Origin: Shewanella polaris
Lineage (GTDB): Bacteria; Pseudomonadota; Gammaproteobacteria; Enterobacterales; Shewanellaceae
DNA length: 64,000 bases
Direction of reading: 5' to 3'
NCBI RefSeq assembly: GCF_006385555.1
Contig: NZ_CP041036.1
Location: 2,170,001-2,234,000 of the forward strand
Of the stretch, positions 36,745 to 46,242 are shown piece after piece (position 1 is the first letter of the stretch; the number at the start of each line of letters is the position of its first letter). A program made the position numbers and the translations under genes. A model generated the notes under the pieces. That model searched no databases and was not told the origin of the DNA. It saw only the letters and a program-made list of their open reading frames with translations.

Positions 36745-37869
36745 ATGAATAGCGACAAAAATACCAGTATCGATAAGTTATTTGAACCTTTTATCACCAA
36801 ATCGTTATCTTTGAAAAATAGAACCGTCATGGCGCCGATGACGCGCGCGTTTTCACCTAATTATGTCCCGAATAAGGACGTTGCTGATTATTACCGAAGA
36901 CGAGCCGAAGGTGATGTTGGCCTCATTATCACCGAAGGGACATTTATTTCTCATAAAGCGGCCAATGGATATGAAAATGTACCAGCCATTTATGGTGAAG
37001 CAGCATTAGCTGGTTGGAAGCATGTCGTTGATGAAGTGCATGCCGCAGGTGGTAAAATCGCCCCCCAGCTTTGGCATGTAGGTTCAGTGAGAAAGCCAGG
37101 TATTGGCCCAAATAAAGAAACACCGGCTTATAGTCCATCAGGTTTGTACAAACCTGGCGCTAAAAATGGCGTTGCAATGACTCAAGATGATATCAATGAC
37201 GTAGTTGCCTCTTTTGCTCAAGCTGCATTAGATGCCAAGAATATTGGTTTTGATGCCATTGAAGTACACGGCGCACACGGTTATTTAGTTGATCAGTTTT
37301 TTTGGGAAGGCACTAACCAACGTGACGACCAATACGGTGGTTCACTAGAAAATCGTACTCGTTTTGGCGTTGAAATTGTTAACGCTATTCGCGCTGCCGT
37401 TGGGGATGACTTTACGATTATCTTCCGCTTTTCGCAGTGGAAACAGCAAGACTACAATGCAAAACTTTGCCAAACACCTGAAGAACTAGAGACTTTCTTA
37501 AGCTTATTAAGTCAAGCCGGTGTTGATATTTTCCACGCCAGTACACGGCGTTTTTGGGTGGCAGAATTTGAAGGCTCAGACCTTGGTCTTGCTGGTTGGA
37601 CTAAAAAATTGACAAACAAACCGGTAATAACAGTCGGTAACGTGGGTTTAGATGCTGACTTTATTGGCGAAGGTAATGCTGATTTATCTGGCACGTCTAA
37701 TCCAACCGGCATTGATGAGCTATTAGTGCGATTAAACAATAACGAATTTGATTTGGTCGCTATTGGTCGTGCGTTATTGGTTGATCCACAGTGGGTTAAT
37801 AAAATTAAGCACCAAGCTATCGCGGATATTAAACCGTTTAACAAAAAATCATTAATGTCACTTAGTTAA
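36745..37869 (+). CDS. Old yellow enzyme-family NADH:flavin oxidoreductase
   Basis: A 374-residue FMN-binding TIM-barrel protein. MAPMTRAFSPN, then HVDE, QLWHVGSV, EVHGAHGYLVDQFFW and NRDDQYGGSLENRTRF-like (TNQRDDQYGGSLENRTRF) are family hallmarks. Old yellow enzymes reduce alpha/beta-unsaturated carbonyls with NAD(P)H. Sitting between an SDR and an acyl-CoA dehydrogenase gene, it may reduce an enone or a double bond of the substrate. AGGA lies upstream of the ATG. The C-terminal iron-sulfur half seen in 2,4-dienoyl-CoA reductase is absent. Confidence 0.92.
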   Translation: MNSDKNTSIDKLFEPFITKSLSLKNRTVMAPMTRAFSPNYVPNKDVADYYRRRAEGDVGLIITEGTFISHKAANGYENVPAIYGEAALAGWKHVVDEVHAAGGKIAPQLWHVGSVRKPGIGPNKETPAYSPSGLYKPGAKNGVAMTQDDINDVVASFAQAALDAKNIGFDAIEVHGAHGYLVDQFFWEGTNQRDDQYGGSLENRTRFGVEIVNAIRAAVGDDFTIIFRFSQWKQQDYNAKLCQTPEELETFLSLLSQAGVDIFHASTRRFWVAEFEGSDLGLAGWTKKLTNKPVITVGNVGLDADFIGEGNADLSGTSNPTGIDELLVRLNNNEFDLVAIGRALLVDPQWVNKIKHQAIADIKPFNKKSLMSLS

Positions 37870-37948
37870 GGTTTGCTGATCTGCTTGGGTCTTAATCATA
37901 AATGTTAAGGCTCACACTACACCGTAATGACCGATAGAAGGGTAGAAC

Positions 37949-39166
37949 ATGAATTTTGAATACAGTGAAAAAGTTCAAGCATTAATCAAACGTGTCACCG
38001 ATTTTATGGATTTACATGTGTTTCCGGTTGAAGAAGAAATGCATCGACAAGTTGAGCTTGATCCTTGGTCAACGCCTCCATTAATGGAAGAATTGAAAGC
38101 CAAAGCGAAGGCAGAAGGTTTGTGGAATTTATTCCTTCCTGTTGCGTACGGAAAATACAGTGCTGGATTGACCAATTTAGAATATGCGCCATTGGCTGAA
38201 ATTATGGGCAAAGTGATGTGGGCGTCAGAAGTGTTTAACTGTGCGGCACCGGATACTGGCAACATGGAAGTATTGGCTAAATACGGTAATGAAGCACAGA
38301 AAAAACAATGGTTAGAACCATTGCTTGAAGGCAAAATTCGCTCAGCATTTGCAATGACAGAACCTGAAGTGGCCTCAAGCGATGCCACTAATATTGAACT
38401 AAGCATTGAGCGAGATGGTGATGAGTATGTCATAAACGGCCGCAAATTTTACATTAGTGGCGCGTGCCGTAAGCAATGCGAAATTATGATCGTGATGGGA
38501 AAAACAGACCCAAGCAACAGCAACCGCTATATTCAGCAATCACAAGTACTTGTGCCAATGAACACTCCAGGTGTCACCATGGTTAGACCTATGAAAGTGT
38601 TCGGTTATAACGATGCTCCCGAAGGTCACGCTGAAGTGACATTTACTGATGTCCGAGTACCCGTTGAAAATATTATTTCCGGTGAAGGTAAGGGCTTTGA
38701 AATTGCTCAGGGTCGTCTTGGTCCAGGACGTATTCATCACTGCATGCGCTCTGTAGGTATTGCTCAACGCGCACTAGATTTAATGTGCAAACGAGTGAGT
38801 GAGCGAATCGTATTTGGTCGACCAATGATTAAACAACAATCTGTTCGTGAAGACATTGCCAAGTCGGCATGTCAGATTGAACAAGCACGTTTAATGACCT
38901 TAAAAGCCGCACAGAAGATGGATACTGATGGTAACAAGGCGGCTAAAGACTTAATCGCAATGATTAAAATTGTTGCGCCCAATATGTCGCTTGATGTGAT
39001 AGACCGTGCCATTCAGTGCCATGGTGCTGTAGGGGTGAGTCAAGATACCTTTTTAGCGCATGCATGGGCGGGTCAACGGACATTGCGCTTAGCCGATGGT
39101 CCAGATCAAGTACACATGATGCAACTCGGACGTGATTTAGTGAAAAAAATAGTTACGCAGAACTAG
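37949..39166 (+). CDS. Acyl-CoA dehydrogenase, ACAD10/11-like
   Basis: A 405-residue flavin acyl-CoA dehydrogenase. [17 protein letters not shown] is the FAD-binding motif, and [20 protein letters not shown] and [10 protein letters not shown] are typical of the ACAD10/11-type branch. In that branch the enzyme works with a sugar-kinase-like phosphotransferase (next gene) on 4-hydroxyacyl-CoA: phosphorylation at C4 then elimination. This pairing is established for the levulinate pathway LvaA/LvaC and for human ACAD10/11. AGAAGGG precedes the ATG. Confidence 0.9.
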   Translation: MNFEYSEKVQALIKRVTDFMDLHVFPVEEEMHRQVELDPWSTPPLMEELKAKAKAEGLWNLFLPVAYGKYSAGLTNLEYAPLAEIMGKVMWASEVFNCAAPDTGNMEVLAKYGNEAQKKQWLEPLLEGKIRSAFAMTEPEVASSDATNIELSIERDGDEYVINGRKFYISGACRKQCEIMIVMGKTDPSNSNRYIQQSQVLVPMNTPGVTMVRPMKVFGYNDAPEGHAEVTFTDVRVPVENIISGEGKGFEIAQGRLGPGRIHHCMRSVGIAQRALDLMCKRVSERIVFGRPMIKQQSVREDIAKSACQIEQARLMTLKAAQKMDTDGNKAAKDLIAMIKIVAPNMSLDVIDRAIQCHGAVGVSQDTFLAHAWAGQRTLRLADGPDQVHMMQLGRDLVKKIVTQN

Positions 39167-39193
39167 GCTAGGTGAACATTTGAGACCTTTTTA

Positions 39194-39218
39194 GCAGGTT
39201 GAACAATGTTCAACCTGC
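39194..39218. repeat. Perfect 11-bp hairpin between ACAD and APH genes
   Basis: GCAGGTTGAAC pairs with its exact complement across AAT. There is no T run, so it is more likely an mRNA processing or stability element, or an operator, than a terminator. Confidence 0.6.
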
Positions 39219-39281
39219 AACTTAAAAAAGCGATCATTCACTCAGCAACTTAACTCATCAAAACGAAAAGAGTATTGCCAA

Positions 39282-40319
39282 ATGCCAAAAGTATTCTCTA
39301 TTGATAACGTACAGCTTAATGATTATTTAGAACAACACGTTCAAGGCTTTAAAGGGCCAATTACATTAGACAAATTTACCGGTGGTCAATCAAATCCTAC
39401 ATATAAAGTCACCGCAACGTCGGGTGTGTACGTGTTACGTCGCCAACCACCTGGTAAATTATTAAAATCTGCTCATGCTGTCGACCGTGAATATCGGGTA
39501 TTAAATGCGCTAAAAGATACTGATGTACCCGTTGCTAATGTCTATCACTTGTGTGAAGACACCAGCGTAATGGGTTCAATGTTCTATTTAATGGAATATT
39601 GCGATGGCACCGTTTACTGGAGTGCGTCTTTAGCTGAAATTGACACCAATGAACAACGTTCAACCATGTATGACGCCATGAATAAAGTGCTGGTTTCTCT
39701 GCATCGTGTCGATGTTGATGCTGTTGGTTTGTCTGATTACGGAAAAGCGGGCAATTACTTTGAACGTCAACTCGGTCGCTGGACATCACAATACCGCGCT
39801 TCAGAACTGCAAAATATACCCGCAATGAATACGTTAATAACATGGCTTGAAGTTAACTTACCTAAAGATGATGGTCGTGTTTGCTTAGTCCATGGTGATT
39901 TCCGGTTAGACAACATGATGTTTGCCAAAAATTCACCTGTCATTATCGCATTATTGGACTGGGAGCTATCTACACTAGGCCATCCATTTGCCGATTTAGC
40001 TTACCAATGTATGCAATTACGTATGCCTGCAGGCATGGGAAGTATTGACGGTTTAAAAGATATCGATCGCGCCAGTTTAGGCATTCCAACTGAAGAAGAT
40101 TACGTGGCGAAATATTGCCAACGTATGGGAATAGAACGAATTGAAAACTGGGTGTTTTACTTAGCGTTTAGCTTTTTCCGCTTGGCTGCAATTGCTCAAG
40201 GTGTTGCTAAACGTGCTGCAGAAGGTAATGCATCTAATGAACATGCTAATAAAGTTGGCTCGTTCGTTGAACCGCTCGCAAAAATGGCCTTAAAAGTTAT
40301 TGAAACAGAGAATAAATAG
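39282..40319 (+). CDS. Phosphotransferase (APH/choline kinase fold), LvaA-like
   Basis: A 345-residue aminoglycoside phosphotransferase-fold kinase. VHGDFRLDNMMF carries the catalytic Asp206 of the Brenner motif, and LLDWELSTLGHPFADLAYQC holds the metal-binding Asp. The N-terminal QSNPTYKVTA nucleotide loop is also present. Proteins of this exact type, neighbouring an ACAD, phosphorylate the 4-hydroxyl of 4-hydroxyacyl-CoA (LvaA). So this gene with its neighbour forms a two-step module. The start ATG follows AAAAGAG. The family's substrate range is broad, and no experiment on this protein is known to me. Confidence 0.88.
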   Translation: MPKVFSIDNVQLNDYLEQHVQGFKGPITLDKFTGGQSNPTYKVTATSGVYVLRRQPPGKLLKSAHAVDREYRVLNALKDTDVPVANVYHLCEDTSVMGSMFYLMEYCDGTVYWSASLAEIDTNEQRSTMYDAMNKVLVSLHRVDVDAVGLSDYGKAGNYFERQLGRWTSQYRASELQNIPAMNTLITWLEVNLPKDDGRVCLVHGDFRLDNMMFAKNSPVIIALLDWELSTLGHPFADLAYQCMQLRMPAGMGSIDGLKDIDRASLGIPTEEDYVAKYCQRMGIERIENWVFYLAFSFFRLAAIAQGVAKRAAEGNASNEHANKVGSFVEPLAKMALKVIETENK

Positions 40320-40398
40320 CTAACTACGTTAGCAAAACTAATAAACCAAAATTATAACAAAAATATCAACAAGACCATCAATTACAGGAGTTACTCGC

Positions 40399-41160
40399 AT
40401 GGATCCATTATTAGACTTTACTGGCAAAGTAGCCGTTATTACTGGCGCAGCCCAAGGTTTTGGTAAATTACTCGCAGAAGAATTGGCCAAACGCGGTGCT
40501 AAGTTAGTCATCAGTGACATTAACGAAGCTGGAGTACATCAAGTGGCTGATGCTATTGCGGCTACTGGTGCAGAGGTGGTCGCAATGAAATGCGATGTGT
40601 CTAAGAATGAATCCTGTAAAGCCATGATTGATACAGCTGTTGAGCATTTTGGTTGTGTGGATATTGGCGTTAACAATGCCGGCATCGCCCACGAGTTTAT
40701 GCCACTACATCACATTGACGAATCTATCATGGACAGTCAGTTTGCGATTAATGTTAAAGGTGTGCAATTTGGTATGCGTCATCAAATACAGCAAATGCTT
40801 AAGCAAGGCGAGGGTGCCATCCTTAATGTCAGCTCAATGGCAGGTTTAGGTGGGGCTGCGCGAGGTAGTGCTTATTCAATGGCAAAACATGCTGTTATTG
40901 GTTTAACCAAAACCGGTGCAGTGGAATACGGCCGAGAAAATATTCGTATTAATGCAATTTGCCCATTCTTTACCTTAACGCCTATGGTGACAAACTTTGC
41001 TGACGAAGAACAGCAAAAGAAAATGGCCCGTGGCGCGCCAATGAATCGTTTAGGTGAACCAAAAGAAATCGTCGCGGTTATGCTAATGATGTTATCGCCA
41101 AGCAATACCTATATGACAGGACAATGTATTGCCGTTGATGGTGGTGTGTCAGCGTTTTAG
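40399..41160 (+). CDS. Short-chain dehydrogenase/reductase
   Basis: A 253-residue SDR with TGAAQGFGKL (cofactor loop), NNAGIAHE, an active-site Ser in NVSSMAGLGG and the YSMAK catalytic pair. It ends with GQCIAVDGGVSAF. It resembles 3-oxoacyl reductase or 3-hydroxyacyl-CoA dehydrogenase type SDRs. CAGGAG precedes the ATG. A 6-bp hairpin GCTAAC-TAC-GTTAGC lies just before it, after the phosphotransferase gene. It is the third dehydrogenase-type gene of this operon, so it probably handles a separate oxidation step. Confidence 0.9.
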   Translation: MDPLLDFTGKVAVITGAAQGFGKLLAEELAKRGAKLVISDINEAGVHQVADAIAATGAEVVAMKCDVSKNESCKAMIDTAVEHFGCVDIGVNNAGIAHEFMPLHHIDESIMDSQFAINVKGVQFGMRHQIQQMLKQGEGAILNVSSMAGLGGAARGSAYSMAKHAVIGLTKTGAVEYGRENIRINAICPFFTLTPMVTNFADEEQQKKMARGAPMNRLGEPKEIVAVMLMMLSPSNTYMTGQCIAVDGGVSAF

Positions 41161-41220
41161 GCTGCATTTAATTAATCTATTACCATTGGTTTGAGCTTTA
41201 GACGATAAGAAGAGAATATT

Positions 41221-43026
41221 ATGCCTGCAACGTTAATGAATGAACGCGATCTCGAATTTATGCTTTACGAACTGTTTGACAGTGATGCGTTAACTAGCCG
41301 AACACGTTATCAAGATCACGATCGTCAAACCTTTAATGAAGTGGTCAATACCGCAAAAACGATCGCAGAAAAATACTTTCTTCCTATCCGTCAGAAATTG
41401 GATACTCATCAACCTACATTTGATGGTAAAAAAGTGCATATCATCCCAGAACTTAAAACCGCTATTAATGCGGTTAACGAGTCTGGTATTGGTTCTGCAA
41501 CCGCTGATTATGAGCTGGGTGGTATGCAATTACCGCCCATTATTGCCAGTGCAGCGGCATCATTTTTAACTGTCGCTGGCGGTGTGGGCATGGGTTACAA
41601 CATGTTAACCACAGCTAACGCCAACTTGTTACAAGCACATGGAAGTCCAGAACTGATTAACACTTGGGTTAAGCCCATGCGTGAAGGTCGATTTATGGGC
41701 ACCATGGCCATGACAGAACCTGGTAGTGGCTCGGCTTTGGGTGACTTAATTACCAAGGCAGTAAAGTCGGACGACGGTACTTATCGCATCACTGGCAATA
41801 AAATCTATATTTCAGGCGGTGACCATGATTTAAGCGACAACATCGTTCACTTGGTGTTAGCGCGAATTCAAGGTGCCCCTAAAGGTGTGAAAGGTATTTC
41901 GTTATTTGTGGTGCCTAAGTTTTTGCTTAATGAAGATGGTTCCGTTGGAGAAGACAATGAAGTCGCACTCGCTGGGCTTTTTCATAAAATGGGTGGCCGC
42001 GCACAAACCTCAACGGCACTGAGTTTTGGTGAAAAAAATGGCTCGATAGGCTATTTAGTCGGTGAAGAACATTGCGGTTTAAAGTACATGTTCCACATGA
42101 TGAACGAAGCCCGCATTATGGTCGGCACTAGTGGCGCAGTATTGGCAGTAGCCGGTTATCAATATTCAGTCGATTACGCTAAAAATCGTCCCCAGGGTCG
42201 CTTGCCATCGTGTAAAGATCCGCAGTCACCTATGGTGAATATCATTGAGCATGCTGACGTAAAGCGCATGTTGTTAGCGCAAAAATCTTATGCAGAAGGC
42301 GCTATGGCATTAGTCCTGTATGGCACTCAATTAAGTGATGACGAGCGCACCGCAGACACCAGCGAGCAACGTGAATATGCTCATACCTTGTTAGACTTTT
42401 TAACGCCGATTATTAAAACCTGGCCGTCTGAATATGGTCCTAAAGCTAACTCATATGCTATTCAAGTGATGGGCGGACATGGCTACATAAATGAACATCC
42501 AGTTGAGATGTTTTATCGTGATAACCGCTTAAACTCAATACATGAAGGTACTACGGGGATTCAATCGTTAGATTTGATGACCCGAAAAGTACCGATGAAT
42601 AGGATGCAGGGTTATAAAGCCACCTTACACGAAATTGTCAAAACCATTGAACAAGCCAAACAATACGACAGTTTGAATGAATATACCCAGAAACTAAGCG
42701 AAGCTGTAGAGACGTTAAAGGTGACAACAGAAGTTGTGCTAAACGGCATGGCCACTAACAACATCGACTTAGCGCTGGCCAATTCTGTTAAGTATTTAGA
42801 GCTATTTGGTCACGTGATTATTGCGTGGTTATGGCTTAAACAAGGTATTGTCGCCACCAAAGCCTTATCAACAAAAGTACATCAAACTGATGAGTACTTT
42901 TATAAAGGTAAATTACAGGCATTGCAGTATTTTTATCGCTTTGAGTTGCCACAAATTGCAGTTTGGTCATCTATTTTAATTAGCTCAGACAGTACCAGTT
43001 ATGACATGCAAGCAGACTGGTTTTAA
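41221..43026 (+). CDS. Acyl-CoA dehydrogenase, large (FadE-like C-terminal extension)
   Basis: A 601-residue enzyme with the usual ACAD fold plus a C-terminal acetyltransferase-like extension (DUF-type dehydrogenase C-terminal domain), as in FadE5/DmdC-like proteins. MAMTEPGSGSALGDLITKA binds FAD, IYISGGDHDLSDNIVHLVLAR is conserved, and the catalytic Glu is expected in IHEGTTGIQSLDL. It shares its layout with the paralogue at 60799. It should oxidise a medium or long acyl-CoA to the trans-2-enoyl-CoA. AAGAAGAG precedes the ATG. Confidence 0.92.
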   Translation: MPATLMNERDLEFMLYELFDSDALTSRTRYQDHDRQTFNEVVNTAKTIAEKYFLPIRQKLDTHQPTFDGKKVHIIPELKTAINAVNESGIGSATADYELGGMQLPPIIASAAASFLTVAGGVGMGYNMLTTANANLLQAHGSPELINTWVKPMREGRFMGTMAMTEPGSGSALGDLITKAVKSDDGTYRITGNKIYISGGDHDLSDNIVHLVLARIQGAPKGVKGISLFVVPKFLLNEDGSVGEDNEVALAGLFHKMGGRAQTSTALSFGEKNGSIGYLVGEEHCGLKYMFHMMNEARIMVGTSGAVLAVAGYQYSVDYAKNRPQGRLPSCKDPQSPMVNIIEHADVKRMLLAQKSYAEGAMALVLYGTQLSDDERTADTSEQREYAHTLLDFLTPIIKTWPSEYGPKANSYAIQVMGGHGYINEHPVEMFYRDNRLNSIHEGTTGIQSLDLMTRKVPMNRMQGYKATLHEIVKTIEQAKQYDSLNEYTQKLSEAVETLKVTTEVVLNGMATNNIDLALANSVKYLELFGHVIIAWLWLKQGIVATKALSTKVHQTDEYFYKGKLQALQYFYRFELPQIAVWSSILISSDSTSYDMQADWF

Positions 43027-43349
43027 AAAAGGCCCTATGTGCGTTTATGTTGTTTTGAGCTGTGTTTAGCCACTAAGTGACTGTCTCACATGTGTTTAAA
43101 GATAAACATATCCAACTAAATCTATCTTTTTTCTTTTGTTATTAATGCATTATTCATTTATTGGATAATGCATTTTTGTTGTCAGCACACTAAAGTTTCT
43201 ACCTGTTTTAACTCCTGGGCTATTCGTACTGCGAATGTCTTGATATTAAAACTATTCATTTGTTTAATGTTCTCAGCCCAATTAGCATGAGATATCGCTT
43301 ATATTTCATTCATGGACAGTACTTTTAAAGTACAAGAGGAAAGGGAACA
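43027..43349. promoter_or_regulatory. Second-unit promoter region
   Basis: This 323-base gap contains the 19-base motif AACTATTCATTTGTTTAAT (43250-43268), 82-100 bases before the MaoC start and 18 of 19 identical to 34882-34900. ATTCG-TACTG-CGAAT (43222-43236), a possible LysR-type box, lies just upstream. It probably controls the second transcription unit from the same regulator. Confidence 0.58.
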
Positions 43350-43811
43350 ATGCCGACAGTAATAAGTCGTAATGACATCGCAAACTATATTGGCTTCCAA
43401 GCAGAGCCAACAAGTTGGTATCAAATCACTCAAGAACAGATTAATCAGTTTGCAGATTGCACGCTGGATCATCAATTTATTCACGTCGATGAAGAAAAAG
43501 CCAAAGCTACTCCATTTGGTTCCACTATTGCTCATGGTTTCCTATCTCTTTCAATGTTGTCACATTTTGCAGAAGAATTTAGCGTGTTGATTGACGGCTT
43601 TTATATGGGCTTGAATGCTGGTTTCGATAAAGTGAGATTTTTACAACCAGTTACCGTCAATAGCCGCATTAGAGCACACGCCAAAACCCTTTCTATTGAA
43701 GAAAAGAAGCCTGGTCAGTTTCGTTTATCAACTGAAGTGACCATAGAGATCGAAGGCGGAGATACCCCTGCATTAGTTGCAGAGTGGATTTCAGTGCAAA
43801 TGGTTAAGTAA
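43350..43811 (+). CDS. MaoC-like (R)-specific enoyl-CoA hydratase
   Basis: A 153-residue hot-dog-fold hydratase. The catalytic Asp40 and His45 in LDHQFIHVD, and the STIAHGFLSLSML overhang motif, place it with MaoC/PhaJ-type (R)-specific enoyl-CoA hydratases. It adds water to trans-2-enoyl-CoA to give (R)-3-hydroxyacyl-CoA. Next comes an MFE-2-type SDR that oxidises that (R)-isomer, so the pair replaces a FadB-like step. AGAGGAAAGGG is a strong ribosome binding site. The gene opens the second transcription unit. Confidence 0.93.
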   Translation: MPTVISRNDIANYIGFQAEPTSWYQITQEQINQFADCTLDHQFIHVDEEKAKATPFGSTIAHGFLSLSMLSHFAEEFSVLIDGFYMGLNAGFDKVRFLQPVTVNSRIRAHAKTLSIEEKKPGQFRLSTEVTIEIEGGDTPALVAEWISVQMVK

Positions 43812-43905
43812 TCTGAACTCGAGATAACAAACTTTTACACCAAACAATCTACACATGAACGTAAAACAACAATAACAAAGTACATATAAGCGTTAAGGAA
43901 ACATT

Positions 43906-44826
43906 ATGACGATCAGTTTTGCAGGACAAGTAGCCATAGTAACGGGTGCCGGTAATGGTTTAGGCCGCTCACATGCATTGGAATTAGCCAGGCGTGGCGC
44001 CAAAGTCGTGGTAAATGATTTAGGTGGCGCACGCGATGGTAGCGGTGCATCTTCAGCAGCCTCACAAGATGTGGTTGGTTTAATTGAAGAAATGGGCGGT
44101 GAAGCCATTAGTCATGGCGCAAACGTAGCCAACTTTGATGAAGTGCAAGACATGGTGCAACAAACCATGGACAAGTGGGGACGTGTAGACATTTTAATTA
44201 ATAATGCCGGCATATTGCGAGATAAGTCGTTTTCTAAAATGACCTTAGATGACTTTAAGCTAGTGATGGATGTGCACGTGATGGGCTCTGTTCACTGCAC
44301 TAAAGCGGTTTGGGAAATCATGAGGCAGCAAAACTATGGCCGTATTGTGATGACTACTTCGTCAAGTGGCATGTACGGTAATTTTGGTCAGTCTAACTAT
44401 GGCGCCGCCAAAATGGCGGTGCTTGGGTTAATGAACACCTTAGTGCTTGAAGGTGCGAAAAATAATATCCACATCAATGCGCTAGCTCCCACTGCGGGCA
44501 CACGTATGACCGAAGATTTAATGCCTGAAGAAATCGTTAAAGCCTTTGCGCCAGAAGCGGTTACAGCAGGCATGTTGACCTTGTGTGATGAACACGCGCC
44601 AAATCGCTTTATTTTATGTGCTGGGGCAGGCGGTTATTCAAGTGCGAGCATTTTTGAAACCGAAGGCTGTTTTATTCCTAAAGCATCACAAACTCCAGAA
44701 GCCGTTCGAGATAACTGGGCGCAACTCACCGCGCAAGATAATCAAAAAGCGTTGAAGTCTGGCGCCCAACAAGGCGAGAAGTTTGTGATGAAAGCGATGG
44801 CTTTTATGAAGTCGCAACAGCAATAA
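43906..44826 (+). CDS. MFE-2-like SDR, (R)-3-hydroxyacyl-CoA dehydrogenase
   Basis: A 306-residue SDR with TGAGNGLGRSHALELARRGA, VVNDLGGARDGSG, NNAGILRDKSF and the NYGAAK catalytic region. The ARRGAKVVVNDLGG motif and the long C-terminal helix region distinguish the HSD17B4/MFE-2-type (R)-3-hydroxyacyl-CoA dehydrogenases from ordinary SDRs. It should take the product of the MaoC hydratase to the 3-ketoacyl-CoA for the next-gene thiolase. TAAGGAAA precedes the ATG. Confidence 0.9.
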   Translation: MTISFAGQVAIVTGAGNGLGRSHALELARRGAKVVVNDLGGARDGSGASSAASQDVVGLIEEMGGEAISHGANVANFDEVQDMVQQTMDKWGRVDILINNAGILRDKSFSKMTLDDFKLVMDVHVMGSVHCTKAVWEIMRQQNYGRIVMTTSSSGMYGNFGQSNYGAAKMAVLGLMNTLVLEGAKNNIHINALAPTAGTRMTEDLMPEEIVKAFAPEAVTAGMLTLCDEHAPNRFILCAGAGGYSSASIFETEGCFIPKASQTPEAVRDNWAQLTAQDNQKALKSGAQQGEKFVMKAMAFMKSQQQ

Positions 44827-44957
44827 ATCATTTTCATGCAGATTACGTTTGATATTTAATTTGATATTAAGTGAACAACATTACCATTAATACCAAGCTC
44901 AATCTTGCAAACATAATAACTACATGTCTTTGAAGACAGATAAACAAAGGAATTATC

Positions 44958-46139
44958 ATGAGAGAAGCCGTTATTGTATCTGTAGCAAGAACCCCGATCG
45001 GTAAAGCATACCGCGGTGCGTTTAACGATTTATCTGCACCAGCGTTAGCTGCCGTTGCCGTCAACGCAGCAGTTGAACGTGCGGGTATTGACCCTAATGA
45101 CATTGAAGATTGTATTTTTGGCGCAGCGTTAACTCAAGGTAACCAAGGAATGAACTTTGGCCGTCAAGTGGCGATGGCAGCAAATCTGCCTGTGTCAGTG
45201 CCAGGTATGACAGTAGATCGTCAATGTTCATCAGGGTTAATGTCTATTGCTATTGCTGCCAATCATATTGTTTGTGATGGCGCTAAAATATTGGTTGCAG
45301 GCGGTTGCGATTCAATCAGCATGGTACAAAACGATAAAATGAACATGCACCGTGCGGTTGACCCTAGTGTAAAAGCGTATCGTCCCGCTATTTATATGCC
45401 GATGCTAGATACTGCAGAAGTGGTTGCTAATCGATATGATATCTCGCGTGAAGCACAAGATGCCTATGCGTTAACCTCACAACAACGCACTGCTGCTGCA
45501 CAAGTTGCAGGTAAATTTGACGATGAAATTGTACCTGTTACTTGTACCAAACTGGTAATGGATAAAGCAAGCGGTGCTATCAGTAAAGAACAAGTCACTT
45601 TAACAAAAGATGAAGGTAATCGTCCGTCTACCAATATTGAAGGTTTAGCCGGTTTAAAAGCCGTTAAAGATAACGGTTCAATTACCGGTGGTAATGCCTC
45701 TCAACTGTCTGACGGAGCTGCAGCTGTAGTGGTAATGGAACGCGATCTTGCTGAGCAACGCGGTCTTAAGCCATTAGGCGCTTACCGAGGCATGGTGGTT
45801 GCGGGCTGTGAGCCCGATGAAATGGGCATAGGTCCTATCTTTGCTATTCCAAAATTACTTGAACGCCATGGTTTGACTATTGACGACATTGGTTTGTGGG
45901 AAATCAATGAAGCGTTTGCGGTTCAGGTTATTTACTGTGCCGAAAAACTGGGTATTCCATACGATCGTTTGAACGTTGACGGTGGTGCAATCTCTATTGG
46001 TCATCCTTATGGCATGAGCGGTACTCGTATGGTGATGCACGCGTTAATTGAAGGAAAACGACGTGGCGTTAAATATGTGGTGATCAGTATGTGTATTGGT
46101 GGTGGTCAAGGCGCAGCAGGTTTATTTGAAGTGTTGTAA
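44958..46139 (+). CDS. Acetyl-CoA acyltransferase (thiolase)
   Basis: A 393-residue thiolase. The active-site Cys90 is in VDRQCSSGL, NEAFAVQ and GGAISIGHPYGMSG hold the second and third conserved regions, and CIGGGQGAAGLFEVL is the C-terminal Cys motif. It cleaves 3-ketoacyl-CoA with CoA, releasing acetyl-CoA, and closes the beta-oxidation cycle with the two preceding genes. AAAGGA precedes the ATG. It differs from FadA by lying outside a fadBA-like pair. Confidence 0.95.
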   Translation: MREAVIVSVARTPIGKAYRGAFNDLSAPALAAVAVNAAVERAGIDPNDIEDCIFGAALTQGNQGMNFGRQVAMAANLPVSVPGMTVDRQCSSGLMSIAIAANHIVCDGAKILVAGGCDSISMVQNDKMNMHRAVDPSVKAYRPAIYMPMLDTAEVVANRYDISREAQDAYALTSQQRTAAAQVAGKFDDEIVPVTCTKLVMDKASGAISKEQVTLTKDEGNRPSTNIEGLAGLKAVKDNGSITGGNASQLSDGAAAVVVMERDLAEQRGLKPLGAYRGMVVAGCEPDEMGIGPIFAIPKLLERHGLTIDDIGLWEINEAFAVQVIYCAEKLGIPYDRLNVDGGAISIGHPYGMSGTRMVMHALIEGKRRGVKYVVISMCIGGGQGAAGLFEVL

Positions 46140-46188
46140 AACTGTGTGTAGGTTAGGGTGTGCGAGTTGAGAATAAAAATAATAATCA

Positions 46189-46213
46189 CAGCAGCCGGTA
46201 ATGTAGGCTGCTG
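46189..46213 (+). terminator. Weak hairpin between thiolase and ligase genes
   Basis: CAGCAGCC pairs with GGCTGCTG across a 9-base loop, followed by ATAATTTTG. It may attenuate or process the transcript between the two genes, rather than stop it. Confidence 0.4.
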
Positions 46214-46242
46214 ATAATTTTGTAATAATTGGGGATAGTATT

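Noticed and set aside
37975..38445. 156-codon frame opposite an acyl-CoA dehydrogenase
   Set aside because: Antisense shadow of the ACAD coding frame.
40319..40333. 6-bp hairpin GCTAAC-TAC-GTTAGC after the phosphotransferase gene
   Set aside because: Too short and without a T run; termination inside the operon is unlikely.
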